In this document: piece by piece, positions 1-8,807 of the stretch
How positions within the stretch are numbered: position 1 is the first letter of the stretch
Layout: every line of letters begins with the position of its first letter
Assembly: GCA_024643555.1 (NCBI GenBank)
Contig: JAHEMQ010000008.1
Coordinates: forward strand, 1 to 47,235
Reading direction: 5' to 3'
Source: Crocinitomicaceae bacterium
GTDB lineage: Bacteria > Bacteroidota > Bacteroidia > Flavobacteriales_D > Crocinitomicaceae
DNA: 47,235 nt
Notes under the pieces: generated by a model
What the model was told of the DNA's origin: nothing
The model's input: only the letters and a program-made list of their open reading frames with translations
The model's database searches: none
Program-made: the position numbers and the translations under genes

Positions 1-523
1 CCCATTCAGGTTGCAAATACAACTGACAGGATTTGGTCACTTTTTTAGCGTGTTCTTCCGCCCAAGTAAAGTCAGATGGATGATTGATCACGATCTTTAG
101 TTCCTGAGCTTTTTCATATGCTTCTTCGAGTGGTTTTTTGAATTTCTTGGGTGAAAAACAATACCAATCAATGGCCGCATCCAAAGGGTGAACTCCTGCT
201 GTTTCAATGGCTACTTCTATGTTCTTTTCATGAAGAGCGTTAACTAATGAGCCCAATGAATGCATGGTTGGTTCTCCACCAGTAATAACAACGAATTCAG
301 CTTCATATAACGAAACATTTTCAAGAATTTCGTTTATCGTCATGAACTGTGAATCGTCAATTGTCCAGCTCTCCTTCACGTCGCACCAAACACATCCGAC
401 ATCGCACCCTGCTGTACGAATAAAGTAAGCAACACGTCCTGAATGGAATCCTTCTCCCTGAATGGTGAAAAAGTGCTCCATAATGGGCAGAGTTGGGTTG
501 AGTTGTGATTTTGGCAATGACAT
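1..523 (-). CDS. queE: 7-carboxy-7-deazaguanine synthase, radical SAM (3' end outside window)
   Basis: Radical SAM enzyme that turns 6-carboxytetrahydropterin into 7-carboxy-7-deazaguanine, an early step toward queuosine. The reading frame starts at ATG 521-523 and stays open to the window edge (about 174 codons), so the C-terminus is missing. Residues near the N-terminus read FFTIQGEGFHSGR, followed by AGCDVGCVWCD, a C-x3-C-x2-C [4Fe-4S]/SAM motif. VVITGGEPTMH further on is the GGEP motif of radical SAM proteins. The IQGEG start and the Trp after the cysteine motif are typical of QueE. It is transcribed away from the T9SS protein at 612, with 88 bases between them. No other queuosine gene is visible here. 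Confidence 0.9.
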   Translation of the reverse strand, partial: MSLPKSQLNPTLPIMEHFFTIQGEGFHSGRVAYFIRTAGCDVGCVWCDVKESWTIDDSQFMTINEILENVSLYEAEFVVITGGEPTMHSLGSLVNALHEKNIEVAIETAGVHPLDAAIDWYCFSPKKFKKPLEEAYEKAQELKIVINHPSDFTWAEEHAKKVTKSCQLYLQPEW

Positions 524-611
524 TGAGCAAAGTTAATTAAAATATTGGCGGAAAAGTAGGCGTGTTTTTGAAACTGAAAATCCTTATATTTGTTTACCTA
601 AAGCTAAACAT

Positions 612-1541
612 ATGAAATTAAAAATTACACTGACTAGCATTCTTCTTTCATCCTTATCATTTGCACAGCAAATTGCGAATAGCAATATGGAGTCATGGGA
701 TAACCTCGGTTTAACGACGGAAGAACCAACGAATTGGAATGGATTCAAATCGGGAACAGGTGGTCTTGTTTCCTTCGGCTCTCAACAAATTGAACAATCA
801 ACGGCAATTCGCGCCAATGCAACTGGTATGTACTGTGCCCGTATTTGGTCAAAGAGCACCCTCGGGATTGTTGCCAATGGTACCATGACACTTGGACAAA
901 TCAACATGGGAAGTACAACTGCTTCTAGTGCCTTAAACTTCAACTTCTCGAAAACAGCGGACACACTCTTTTCCGAACCGATTTCAAATGTTCCGGATTC
1001 AGCCGTTTTTTGGGCGAAATACACTGCGGGATCTGGACAACAAGCAAGAATGCATGCCATCATTCACGACAGTGCGGATGTACATGATCCCATTGATGCC
1101 GCTTCACAACCACATGTATTAGCAAGAGCTGAATTGAATTATGCTCCAACTGCAGGAAATTGGGTGCGATTCTCAACGCCATTTGTATTTGAAGTACAAA
1201 CGGGACTAATGCCAACGGCACAATTTATCTTGATGACCTTTGCAACCAATAAAAATCCGGGTGGAGGTGCAGCGAATGATGAAGTACTCATTGACGATAT
1301 TGAACTGATTTACAATGCCAGTTCAGTGGGTGAGTTGCATTCTTCTGTTCAATTGTACTATTCGACAGTTCAAGGATTAATGGCAAAAGATATTGCTTTC
1401 GATACAAAACTTGCGATGTACAGTCTTTCTGGACAGTTGGTCAAAGAGGCGGAATTGAGTCAATTTATTGGAAAATCCTTGCCTTCCGGACAGTACATCC
1501 TTCATTATGACGGAAAAACACAAAAACTGTTCATTCCATAG
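612..1541 (+). CDS. Secreted protein with T9SS type A-like C-terminal sorting domain
   Basis: A 309-residue exported protein. Residues 1-18 form a signal peptide ending SLSFAQQ. The middle part (NSNMESWDNLG at the start, then a beta-rich region with VLIDDIELIY near residue 225) resembles the putative carbohydrate-metabolism or jelly-roll modules found in Bacteroidota surface proteins; that is an impression, not a search result. The last 70 residues contain LAMYSLSGQLVKEAEL and LPSGQYILHYDGKTQKLFIP, the usual pattern of a T9SS type A C-terminal domain, so it is probably secreted across the outer membrane and anchored. The start ATG follows an AT-rich leader with a good -7-like element at 585-592. 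It lies 9 bases before the TonB-dependent receptor gene and is probably co-transcribed with it. Confidence 0.8.
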   Translation: MKLKITLTSILLSSLSFAQQIANSNMESWDNLGLTTEEPTNWNGFKSGTGGLVSFGSQQIEQSTAIRANATGMYCARIWSKSTLGIVANGTMTLGQINMGSTTASSALNFNFSKTADTLFSEPISNVPDSAVFWAKYTAGSGQQARMHAIIHDSADVHDPIDAASQPHVLARAELNYAPTAGNWVRFSTPFVFEVQTGLMPTAQFILMTFATNKNPGGGAANDEVLIDDIELIYNASSVGELHSSVQLYYSTVQGLMAKDIAFDTKLAMYSLSGQLVKEAELSQFIGKSLPSGQYILHYDGKTQKLFIP

Positions 1542-1550
1542 GGGCAATCC

Positions 1551-3965
1551 ATGAAGTTTTTCCTGAGTACATTCTTTAGTCTTTTTCTGACTCCATTTTT
1601 TGCGCAAACTTTTTCGGTAACAGGATATGTATACCAAGAAAATCAGGTAGCAATTAAAGGGGCAAGAATTACGGTTGTCGGTCAGCGAATTGGTGCCTTT
1701 TCACAAGCGGATGGATCCTATAAAATCGATCAATTGCCAGCAGGGACAAAGGTGCTGCGCTGTGTTTTTGACGGCATGCAAGCGGACACCTTCGAAATTG
1801 TAGGACAAAGTTCAGATGTCGTGCATCATTTTTATTTAAAAGAGCGAACTCAAAGCGTTGAACAAGTCAAGGTGATGGTTGGGAAGTTCGATAAACCCAT
1901 CGAAGAACAAACCGTGACAATGGTCGTTTTAAAGCCAGAATTGATTGAGAATAAAAATACACGGAGCATTGAGACGGCCTTAGATCAAACGCCAGGACTA
2001 AATATTTTGGATGGAGAACCTCAGATTCGTGGAGGAAGTGGATTTACCTTTGGCGTGGGATCAAAAGTTGCTGTAATTGTAGACGACATGCCGATGCTTT
2101 CCGGTGATGCCGGTCGTCCCGAATGGGGCTTTATTCCCGTGGAAAACATCAGTCAAGTGGAAGTAACGAAAGGGGCAGCTTCCGTACTTTCTGGTAGTTC
2201 TGCACTTTCTGGTTCAATTCATATTCGGACGGCTTATCCCAAAGCCAAACCATTGACAAAAGTTCAAGTATACAGTGGATTTTATTCCCAACCCTCAGAT
2301 TCACGGATGTCATGGAATCAACAGTATTCGGGAATTCACGGAGTCAATTTTTTGCACACCCGTCGCATCGGGAATTTGGATGTCGTGATGGGTGGAAACT
2401 TAAATCAAGACCATGGCTACATTGGTCCACCAAAGACAGATTCGATTGTTGCTACTGTTTTTCCAGATACCATCAGTAATTTTACAGAAAAGGATATGGT
2501 ATCAAAACGGGCACGTATCAATTTCAATTTGCGCTACCGTTCAGCAAAAATCAAAGGACTTTCTTACGGTGTAAATGGCAACTTTATGAAAATGCACACA
2601 GCGATGCCATTGGCTTGGTTGAACGATTCATCCGGACTTTATCGTGCATATCCAGGAGCGGTGTTTCTACAAAACCAGTTTATCTTTAATGTAGACCCTT
2701 TCCTTCATTACCTCACAGAAAACAAAGGAAAACACTACTTACGTTCGCGCCTATTGAAAGTAGACAACGACATGTCCGCACACCAATCGAATAAAGCCAT
2801 GACCTTTTATGGTGATTACATGTATCAAAAGAAATTGACGGACTGGAAACAAATCGAAATGGTTTCAGGTGTAACAGGAACATATACGAAGTCTGAAGCA
2901 TCTATTTATGCAGGTTCGGGTTCACCCAATAATGACATCTTAAATCTTTCGATATATACCCAATTGGAAAGTAAATGGAACGAGCGCTTGAACCTATCTG
3001 CTGGCGGAAGATTTGAATACTTTCAACTCAATGATTCGATCACTGCTACGAAACCTATTTTTCGAGCAGGATCAACCTATCAAATTCACAAGGGTACTTA
3101 TTTACGGGCGTCCTATGGACAAGGATTTCGTTTCCCTACCATTACGGAGCGTTACATTAAAACGGGAGTTGGAAATTTTGGTGTCTTTCCCAATCCAAAT
3201 TTGAAACCGGAGAGTAGTTGGAATGCTGAAATAGGTGTGAAACAAGGAATTAAAATTGGTAATCTTCTTGGATACTTAGACGTTGCGGGATTCTGGCAAG
3301 AGTACCAAAATACCATTGAATACATGTTTGGCATTTGGCATGAATTGACATCCGTTCAATCCATGGGATCAAGCGCAGGCTTTATGTTTTTAAATACGGG
3401 AAATTCTCGTGTGACTGGTTTGGATGTTTCGTATGCAGGGAAAGCACAAACATCTAAAAAAAGCGAAATCACATTTTTACTTGGTTATAATTACATTGTT
3501 CCGAAAACATTAAGTCCAAATTTTGTATATGCCACAGATTCTTTGAATCGTATTTTCACCTATCAATCCACGTCGATGGATCCAAGTAAAGGGATTTTGA
3601 AATACCGTTTCCTGCACAATATCAAATTGGATGCAGAACATTCTTGGAATAAAAAATATGCTTTTGGTGTCAGTGCGAAGTACTTTTCTAAGATGGTGAA
3701 TATGGATGCCATTATCAAAGATTTTGAGCAAATCACAGTGGACAATGAACTCTTACAAGATTTGAAATACATGGATTATTTCAATGCACATCGCTTTGGT
3801 AATTGGATCTTTGATGCACGACTTTCCTTTAATTTTTCGGAACAGCATAAACTAGCTGTCATTGGAAGTAATATTTTTAACCGCACCTATTCTTTGCGTC
3901 CATTGAAGATAGAGGCGCCGCGAACAATCATGCTGCAATACACGTATCGATTAGAAGGAAAATAA
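1551..3965 (+). CDS. TonB-dependent outer membrane receptor
   Basis: An 804-residue outer membrane active transporter. Residues 1-18 are a signal peptide ending FFAQ. Residues about 22-95 form a carboxypeptidase regulatory-like beta-sandwich (GYVYQENQVAIKGARITVVG), which is common in Bacteroidota receptors. The plug domain follows at about 115-230, with LDQTPGLNILDG, QIRGGSGF and VEVTKGAASVLSGSSALSG. The remainder is a 22-strand barrel with the usual GTYLRASYGQGFRFPTITE stretch near residue 510. The substrate cannot be read from the sequence. The upstream T9SS protein, 9 bases away, may be a surface partner. The stop codon directly abuts the convergent cinA stop. Confidence 0.9.
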   Translation: MKFFLSTFFSLFLTPFFAQTFSVTGYVYQENQVAIKGARITVVGQRIGAFSQADGSYKIDQLPAGTKVLRCVFDGMQADTFEIVGQSSDVVHHFYLKERTQSVEQVKVMVGKFDKPIEEQTVTMVVLKPELIENKNTRSIETALDQTPGLNILDGEPQIRGGSGFTFGVGSKVAVIVDDMPMLSGDAGRPEWGFIPVENISQVEVTKGAASVLSGSSALSGSIHIRTAYPKAKPLTKVQVYSGFYSQPSDSRMSWNQQYSGIHGVNFLHTRRIGNLDVVMGGNLNQDHGYIGPPKTDSIVATVFPDTISNFTEKDMVSKRARINFNLRYRSAKIKGLSYGVNGNFMKMHTAMPLAWLNDSSGLYRAYPGAVFLQNQFIFNVDPFLHYLTENKGKHYLRSRLLKVDNDMSAHQSNKAMTFYGDYMYQKKLTDWKQIEMVSGVTGTYTKSEASIYAGSGSPNNDILNLSIYTQLESKWNERLNLSAGGRFEYFQLNDSITATKPIFRAGSTYQIHKGTYLRASYGQGFRFPTITERYIKTGVGNFGVFPNPNLKPESSWNAEIGVKQGIKIGNLLGYLDVAGFWQEYQNTIEYMFGIWHELTSVQSMGSSAGFMFLNTGNSRVTGLDVSYAGKAQTSKKSEITFLLGYNYIVPKTLSPNFVYATDSLNRIFTYQSTSMDPSKGILKYRFLHNIKLDAEHSWNKKYAFGVSAKYFSKMVNMDAIIKDFEQITVDNELLQDLKYMDYFNAHRFGNWIFDARLSFNFSEQHKLAVIGSNIFNRTYSLRPLKIEAPRTIMLQYTYRLEGK

Positions 3966-5204
3966 TCAGCGTTGCTCTAGTTCGTAACGCAACCAATTTA
4001 ACGCGCTCAGCACGGTCATTTGAATGTTGCGCTCGCGGTTATCGCCGAATTGAAATTTTCGTGCTACAGTTTTTCCGGTGATGCTTAGTCCAATCCAAAC
4101 AAGTCCTACGGGTTTGTCTGCAGTTCCTCCTGAAGGACCAGCAACTCCGGTGGTCGAAATACAAACATCCACACCCAACTTTTTGGCACCTTTTTCAGCC
4201 ATTTCTAATGCTACGCGTTCACTGACGGCTCCGTCACTTAAAATAGCGTCAATTGAAACGTCACATAGTCGATGTTTTAAGTCATTCGAGTAGGTAAGTA
4301 GGGATCCCATAAAATAATCTGATGCACCAGAAATACTTGTTAGTTGTTGTGCAAGAAGTCCACTTGTGCAACTTTCAACGGTTCCGATGGTCAACTGATG
4401 TTTCTTCAATACACGTCCACTAACATCTGGAAGGGTATCTGATTCATAGCCAAAAACAGCCTCCGGTAGACGTGAAGTCAATTCTTGAAAGAACTGCATG
4501 ATTTCTGCTTGATCTTCTTTTCCTTCGAACGATGTGATGCGCAATTTCACGAGTCCCGGAGACGGAAGATAAGCCAATCCAAAACCTCTTTCTCGAATGC
4601 GATCTTCCCAATCACGAATGCGTTCCGCTAAAAATGACTCGCCAATTCCTTGGGTCAAGGCCGTGTAATGATACATCGCTTTCAGTTGAAAACGTTTGGT
4701 TAAAATTGGGATTAGCTCTTCTGTGACAATGCCTTGCATTTCATAGGGAACGCCAGGAAGAGAAACGTAGTATCGTCCGTTTTTTTCAAAAAGCATTCCT
4801 GCTGCTGTACCATAATTATTGGGTAGAATTTCACATGCGACGGGCAATGCTGCTTGCTGAATATTCGTTTCCAACATGGGCCTTTTTCTAGCTGCAAAAT
4901 AGGTCTCTATTTTAGCTAAGGTCGGCGGATGAATTTCTAAATGCGTTCCAAAATAGGTGCAAAGTGTATGTTTTGTGATGTCATCCTTAGTTGGACCGAG
5001 TCCACCCGTGATGATGATCACGTTTGTTTCAGGATAAATGGTGTCTAGAGCCTCCGAAATCCGGTCCTTATCGTCCGCAACAACAACAGAACGCGTTACT
5101 CTTGCCCCAATTTTCGAGAATTCTTGTCCAAGCCAGGAAGCATTTGTGTTAATCGTTTGTCCGATCAAAAGTTCATCTCCAATGGCTAGAATCTCGATGT
5201 TCAT
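3966..5204 (-). CDS. cinA: CinA-family protein (competence/damage-inducible; NMN deamidase-related)
   Basis: A 412-residue two-domain protein. The N-terminal MoaB/MogA-like domain (residues 1-170) starts EILAIGDELLIGQTINTNAS and has VIIITGGLGPTKDDIT. In related proteins this half hydrolyses ADP-ribose or similar pyrophosphates. The C-terminal CinA/PncC amidase domain (about 255-405) has TVESCTSGLLAQQL and STTGVAGPSGGTADKPVG. In PncC this half deamidates nicotinamide mononucleotide to recycle NAD. The catalytic serine motif is usually ESCTGG; here it is ESCTSG. It overlaps the end of the preceding RlmD-like gene by 4 bases and is the last gene of the lpxD-led operon. It is convergent with the receptor gene, with no gap. 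Confidence 0.9.
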   Translation of the reverse strand: MNIEILAIGDELLIGQTINTNASWLGQEFSKIGARVTRSVVVADDKDRISEALDTIYPETNVIIITGGLGPTKDDITKHTLCTYFGTHLEIHPPTLAKIETYFAARKRPMLETNIQQAALPVACEILPNNYGTAAGMLFEKNGRYYVSLPGVPYEMQGIVTEELIPILTKRFQLKAMYHYTALTQGIGESFLAERIRDWEDRIRERGFGLAYLPSPGLVKLRITSFEGKEDQAEIMQFFQELTSRLPEAVFGYESDTLPDVSGRVLKKHQLTIGTVESCTSGLLAQQLTSISGASDYFMGSLLTYSNDLKHRLCDVSIDAILSDGAVSERVALEMAEKGAKKLGVDVCISTTGVAGPSGGTADKPVGLVWIGLSITGKTVARKFQFGDNRERNIQMTVLSALNWLRYELEQR

Positions 5205-6628
5205 TTGCGGACGAATTTAGCAATGGATTCAATGTGTCCGGTATGTGGAAACTGATCAGCCAAAGCATATTTTTCAAGCACATATCCCGCTTCATTCAAG
5301 GTATTGGCATCTCTTGCTTGGGTGGACGGATTACAAGAAATGTAAACAATGTGTTCTGCTCCTAAATCAATGACTTTTTGCAATGTTTTTGGTGCAATTC
5401 CAGCCCGTGGTGGATCTAGGACAATGCAGGAAATATTTCCTTGGTAATGAGGATATTCTTTCAAGAATTTCCCAACATCTGCCGCATAAAAGTCGATGCT
5501 GTGGATGCCATTTTTCTTGGCATTTTCTTTTGCGTCTTCAATGGCTTTCTCTATGATGTCCACACCAACGATGCGTACCTTCGGATTTCGTTTGGCGAGT
5601 AGTTGACCAATCGTTCCCGTACCGCAAAACAAGTCCATCACCACTTTCTCGTCAGGAATTTCCTCTTCAAACACATAGTCCAATGCTTTGGCGTAAAGTA
5701 ATTCGGCACAAGCTGGGTTTGTTTGAAAAAAGCTCTCCATTGAAATTTGAAAGGTTAATCCAGACAGGACTTCTTCAATGACGGCTTGACCAAAAATCAA
5801 TTTTGATGTTCCATTTTCAATTTTTGCACGATCAGCCACATTGTCATTTTCCGTATGCCATAAACCAGCGATTCTTCCTGGTAACAATGTTTGAAGGAAA
5901 TGAGCGAATGCCTGAATGTCAAATAATTTATCTTCATCGCTAGAAGTCACTAGGTTTAGTAAAAGTTGGTTCGTGTGAAACGATTTTCGAACCACAATAT
6001 GGCGAAAGAATCCGACCTTTTTTGGCGGATGCCAAGCGGGCAAATTTGTTGCTTTTAAAAAGATTCGAATGTCTTTTAACTTCGTTTCCCATTCTTCATC
6101 GAATAGGCCCGAAGCCTTGTTTAAACTCTCCACTTTCCACCATGTTCCTCTGCGTTTAAATCCGAGTGCAAAAGCATCGTCCAATTCTTGGTTGCTTGCT
6201 AAATCGTGTTCAATACAAGAGAAGCTATATTCCATTTTATTTCGGTAGAAATAATGCTGGGGAGATGAAATAAATGTGTCAAAGCGATCGCGTGCTTCTC
6301 GAATTCCACTTAATCGTTCAAAAGTCGTTAAGGTGGATTCTTGTTTTACTTCTTCTTGTTTCTTGACTGGCACATGGATATATGGACCGCCAGAAATTTC
6401 TTGAAAGCGTTGTTCTGTTTCAAATTCAGATCGCGCTTCCACCTCCAGCAATTTGGCTTCCGCATAGTTTTTTCGTTTTGTTTCGATGCGAACACGCACG
6501 GTTTGACCAGGGAAGGTATTGTCTACGAAGACAATGAATTGTCCATGCTCCGTTTCAAGTTTTGCTATTCCACGCCCACCGAACGCGTAGTCCGTAATTT
6601 GAACGGAAAGTTCATCACCTCTTTTCAT
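5201..6628 (-). CDS. rlmD: RlmD/TrmA-family RNA (uracil-5-)methyltransferase
   Basis: A 475-residue class I methyltransferase predicted to make 5-methyluridine in 23S rRNA. An N-terminal TRAM domain (1-62, AFGGRGIAKLE) should bind RNA. The SAM site reads VVMDLFCGTGTIG at 329-341, LDPPRAGI is at 404-411, and the catalytic cysteine is C432 in YISCNPST. Canonical RlmD carries a [4Fe-4S] cluster on a C-x5-C-x2-C motif plus a later Cys. Here the corresponding CGGC segment reads SGGP (79-82), and the later position reads LNKASGLF, so the cluster appears to be lost. Which uridine is modified (1939 or 747) cannot be decided. It starts 1 base after lpxA ends and overlaps cinA by 4 bases. Confidence 0.85.
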   Translation of the reverse strand: MKRGDELSVQITDYAFGGRGIAKLETEHGQFIVFVDNTFPGQTVRVRIETKRKNYAEAKLLEVEARSEFETEQRFQEISGGPYIHVPVKKQEEVKQESTLTTFERLSGIREARDRFDTFISSPQHYFYRNKMEYSFSCIEHDLASNQELDDAFALGFKRRGTWWKVESLNKASGLFDEEWETKLKDIRIFLKATNLPAWHPPKKVGFFRHIVVRKSFHTNQLLLNLVTSSDEDKLFDIQAFAHFLQTLLPGRIAGLWHTENDNVADRAKIENGTSKLIFGQAVIEEVLSGLTFQISMESFFQTNPACAELLYAKALDYVFEEEIPDEKVVMDLFCGTGTIGQLLAKRNPKVRIVGVDIIEKAIEDAKENAKKNGIHSIDFYAADVGKFLKEYPHYQGNISCIVLDPPRAGIAPKTLQKVIDLGAEHIVYISCNPSTQARDANTLNEAGYVLEKYALADQFPHTGHIESIAKFVRK

Positions 6629-6629
6629 C

Positions 6630-7406
6630 TTAAATCATTCCCCGAATTACGCCTTTATCCGAAGCTTGAATGAATCCAATGATTTCATCCCGTAATGGCG
6701 ATTTATCCATCGATTGAAGTACAGCTTCAACTCCTTTGGAAAGGTTACTGTTTTGAACGTAAATGGTTCGGTAGATGTCTTCAATTTCACGAACTTGTGC
6801 ATCTGTGTAGCCTCTTCTACGCAAGCCTACGGAGTTTACACCTGCAAAAGTGAGTGGTTCTCTCGCTGCTTTGATGTAAGGAGGCACATCTTTTCGAATG
6901 AGCGAAGCGCCACCGATAAACGCGTGTTTTCCGATATGAGCAAATTGTTGTGCAGCAACTTTTCCTTCTAATATTGCATAGTCATCAATGATAACATGTC
7001 CAGATAATCCCGTGTAACTCGCTAAAATGACATTGTTTCCAATTTGGCAATCATGTGCGACATGTACGTATGTCATTAGAAGGCAATTGTCACCGATAGC
7101 AGTTTTCATTTTATCGCTTGTTCCTCGGTGAATCGTAACACATTCGCGTATTTTCGTGTTGTTTCCGATTTCCACAGTAGTGTATTCATTGTCAAATTTC
7201 AAATCTTGTGGAACGACACCAAGCACAGCGCCTGGGAAAACTTCACAGTCTTCACCGATTCGTGTTCCGGGATATAACGCAACATTCGAATGAATACGCG
7301 TCCCATTTCCAATCACCACATCCTCGTGAATCACGGCAAATGGATCGATTCGGACATTTTGTCCAATTTGGGCATCTTTCGAAACCGAGGCCAGAGAAGA
7401 AATCAT
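6630..7406 (-). CDS. lpxA: UDP-N-acetylglucosamine acyltransferase
   Basis: First enzyme of lipid A synthesis, which moves a hydroxyacyl chain from ACP to the 3-OH of UDP-GlcNAc in the cytoplasm. The 258 residues are mostly left-handed beta-helix hexapeptide repeats (for example IGQNVRIDPFAVIHEDVVIG). HVAHDC at 115-120 places the catalytic base at H118 (H125 in E. coli). The C-terminal helical domain starts near residue 195 with GLRRRGYTDAQVREIEDIYR, the usual LpxA signature. It directly abuts lpxC/fabZ (stop to start 0 bases) and is followed 1 base later by the RNA methyltransferase gene. Confidence 0.96.
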   Translation of the reverse strand: MISSLASVSKDAQIGQNVRIDPFAVIHEDVVIGNGTRIHSNVALYPGTRIGEDCEVFPGAVLGVVPQDLKFDNEYTTVEIGNNTKIRECVTIHRGTSDKMKTAIGDNCLLMTYVHVAHDCQIGNNVILASYTGLSGHVIIDDYAILEGKVAAQQFAHIGKHAFIGGASLIRKDVPPYIKAAREPLTFAGVNSVGLRRRGYTDAQVREIEDIYRTIYVQNSNLSKGVEAVLQSMDKSPLRDEIIGFIQASDKGVIRGMI

Positions 7407-8807
7407 CTATTCTTTGTCTTTAATAATTTGTGCAAGCATACTTGCTTCTGAAACTACTTTACCGTTTACGTAGGCCTTTCCACTCATTTCAACTAGTCCA
7501 CGACGAATAGGAGAAGTCAAAACCAATTCAAATACTACCGTATCACCTGGCATCACTTTTTGTTTGAAACGAACGTTGTCAATTTTCATGAAATAGGTCG
7601 AATACAAATGTGGATCCTCTACCTTCGTTAAGGCGAAAATTCCACCCACTTGTGCCATTGCTTCAATTTGAAGAACGCCTGGAAAAACAGGGTTTCCTGG
7701 AAAGTGTCCTGTGAATTGTGGTTCGTTCATGGTGATGTTTTTCACTCCTAAAATCGAGTTCTCTTGAATTTCAATGATCTTATCGACCATCAAAAACGGA
7801 TAGCGATGCGGTAAAATACGCTCAATGTCATTGATGTCGTAGATTGGATCCTTCGATAAGTCAAAATGACGTCCTTGGTTTTGTTGTTTTTTGATTTGTA
7901 CTTTGAGTACTTTTGCGAAGCGAACATTTCCAGAATGCCCAGGACGTGCCGCCAAAATATGTGCTTTAATGGGTTTTCCAACCAAAGCTAAGTCCCCAAC
8001 AATGTCTAACAATTTGTGTCGTGCCGGTTCGTTTTCATATTGCAACTTGGTGCTATTCAAAACGCCGATTCCATCAATAGAAATATCTAATTTTTCCTTG
8101 CCAAGTAATTTTGCTAAACGATCTAATTCTTCTTTAGAAACGTCCGCACGGTCAACCAAAACAATCGCATTATCTAAATCTCCTCCTTTGATGAGGTTGT
8201 TGGATGCTAGGTATTCGAGTTCACGCAAGAAGACAAAGGTGCGACATTTCGCAATTTCCTTCGTGAAATCAGAAAGTTGATACATGCTGGCATGCTGTGT
8301 TCCCAAGACAGGAGAATTATAATCCACCATCACCGTTAATCGGTAATTAATGTCAGGAATAGCCAAGAATTCAATTCCTTTTTCAAGGTCTTCCCAAGGA
8401 ATATTTTCATTCAATTCAAAATACTCGCGTTCCGCATTTTGATCTTCAAATCCAACACGTTCGATTTCGTTCACGAAAAGAATGGAGCTACCATCCATGA
8501 TTGGAATTTCGGGGCCGTTGATTTTAATCAAAGCATTGTCCACCTGACAAGCATACAATGCAGCCAATACGTGCTCAGTAGTGTAAACACGTGCTCCATT
8601 TTGTTCGAGAGTTGTCCCGCGATCTGTAGCAACAACAAAGTCCACATCTGCCTTGATGATTGGTTGATTCTCCAAATCGACACGCTGAAACTTATATCCA
8701 TGATTGTCCGCTGCCGGACAAATCTCCATTCTTACTGCTTCTCCTGTATGAAGTCCAACTCCATTAAAAACAATAGCCTCTTTGAGGGTGCGTTGTTTTT
8801 CAATCAT
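7407..8807 (-). CDS. lpxC/fabZ: Fused LpxC deacetylase / FabZ 3-hydroxyacyl-ACP dehydratase
   Basis: Bifunctional 466-residue enzyme. Residues 1-305 are LpxC, the zinc deacetylase that commits UDP-3-O-acyl-GlcNAc to lipid A. The zinc ligands are visible as H79 in TTEHVLAAL and as H264 and D268 in ARHKLLDIVGD. H291 in PGHSGN is the general acid. Residues about 325-466 are FabZ, which dehydrates 3-hydroxyacyl-ACP in fatty acid elongation. H368 in FTGHFPGNPVFPG and E382 in QIEAMAQ are its catalytic pair. The fusion is characteristic of Bacteroidota and puts the two competing users of hydroxymyristoyl-ACP in one chain. Its start overlaps the lpxD end by 8 bases. Confidence 0.97.
   Translation of the reverse strand: MIEKQRTLKEAIVFNGVGLHTGEAVRMEICPAADNHGYKFQRVDLENQPIIKADVDFVVATDRGTTLEQNGARVYTTEHVLAALYACQVDNALIKINGPEIPIMDGSSILFVNEIERVGFEDQNAEREYFELNENIPWEDLEKGIEFLAIPDINYRLTVMVDYNSPVLGTQHASMYQLSDFTKEIAKCRTFVFLRELEYLASNNLIKGGDLDNAIVLVDRADVSKEELDRLAKLLGKEKLDISIDGIGVLNSTKLQYENEPARHKLLDIVGDLALVGKPIKAHILAARPGHSGNVRFAKVLKVQIKKQQNQGRHFDLSKDPIYDINDIERILPHRYPFLMVDKIIEIQENSILGVKNITMNEPQFTGHFPGNPVFPGVLQIEAMAQVGGIFALTKVEDPHLYSTYFMKIDNVRFKQKVMPGDTVVFELVLTSPIRRGLVEMSGKAYVNGKVVSEASMLAQIIKDKE

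Noticed and set aside
585-592. TATATTTG, a perfect match to the Bacteroidota -7 element TAnnTTTG, before the T9SS gene.
   Set aside because: The nearest TTTG (567-570) is only 14 bases upstream, while the usual spacing is about 17-23, so I do not list it as a promoter.
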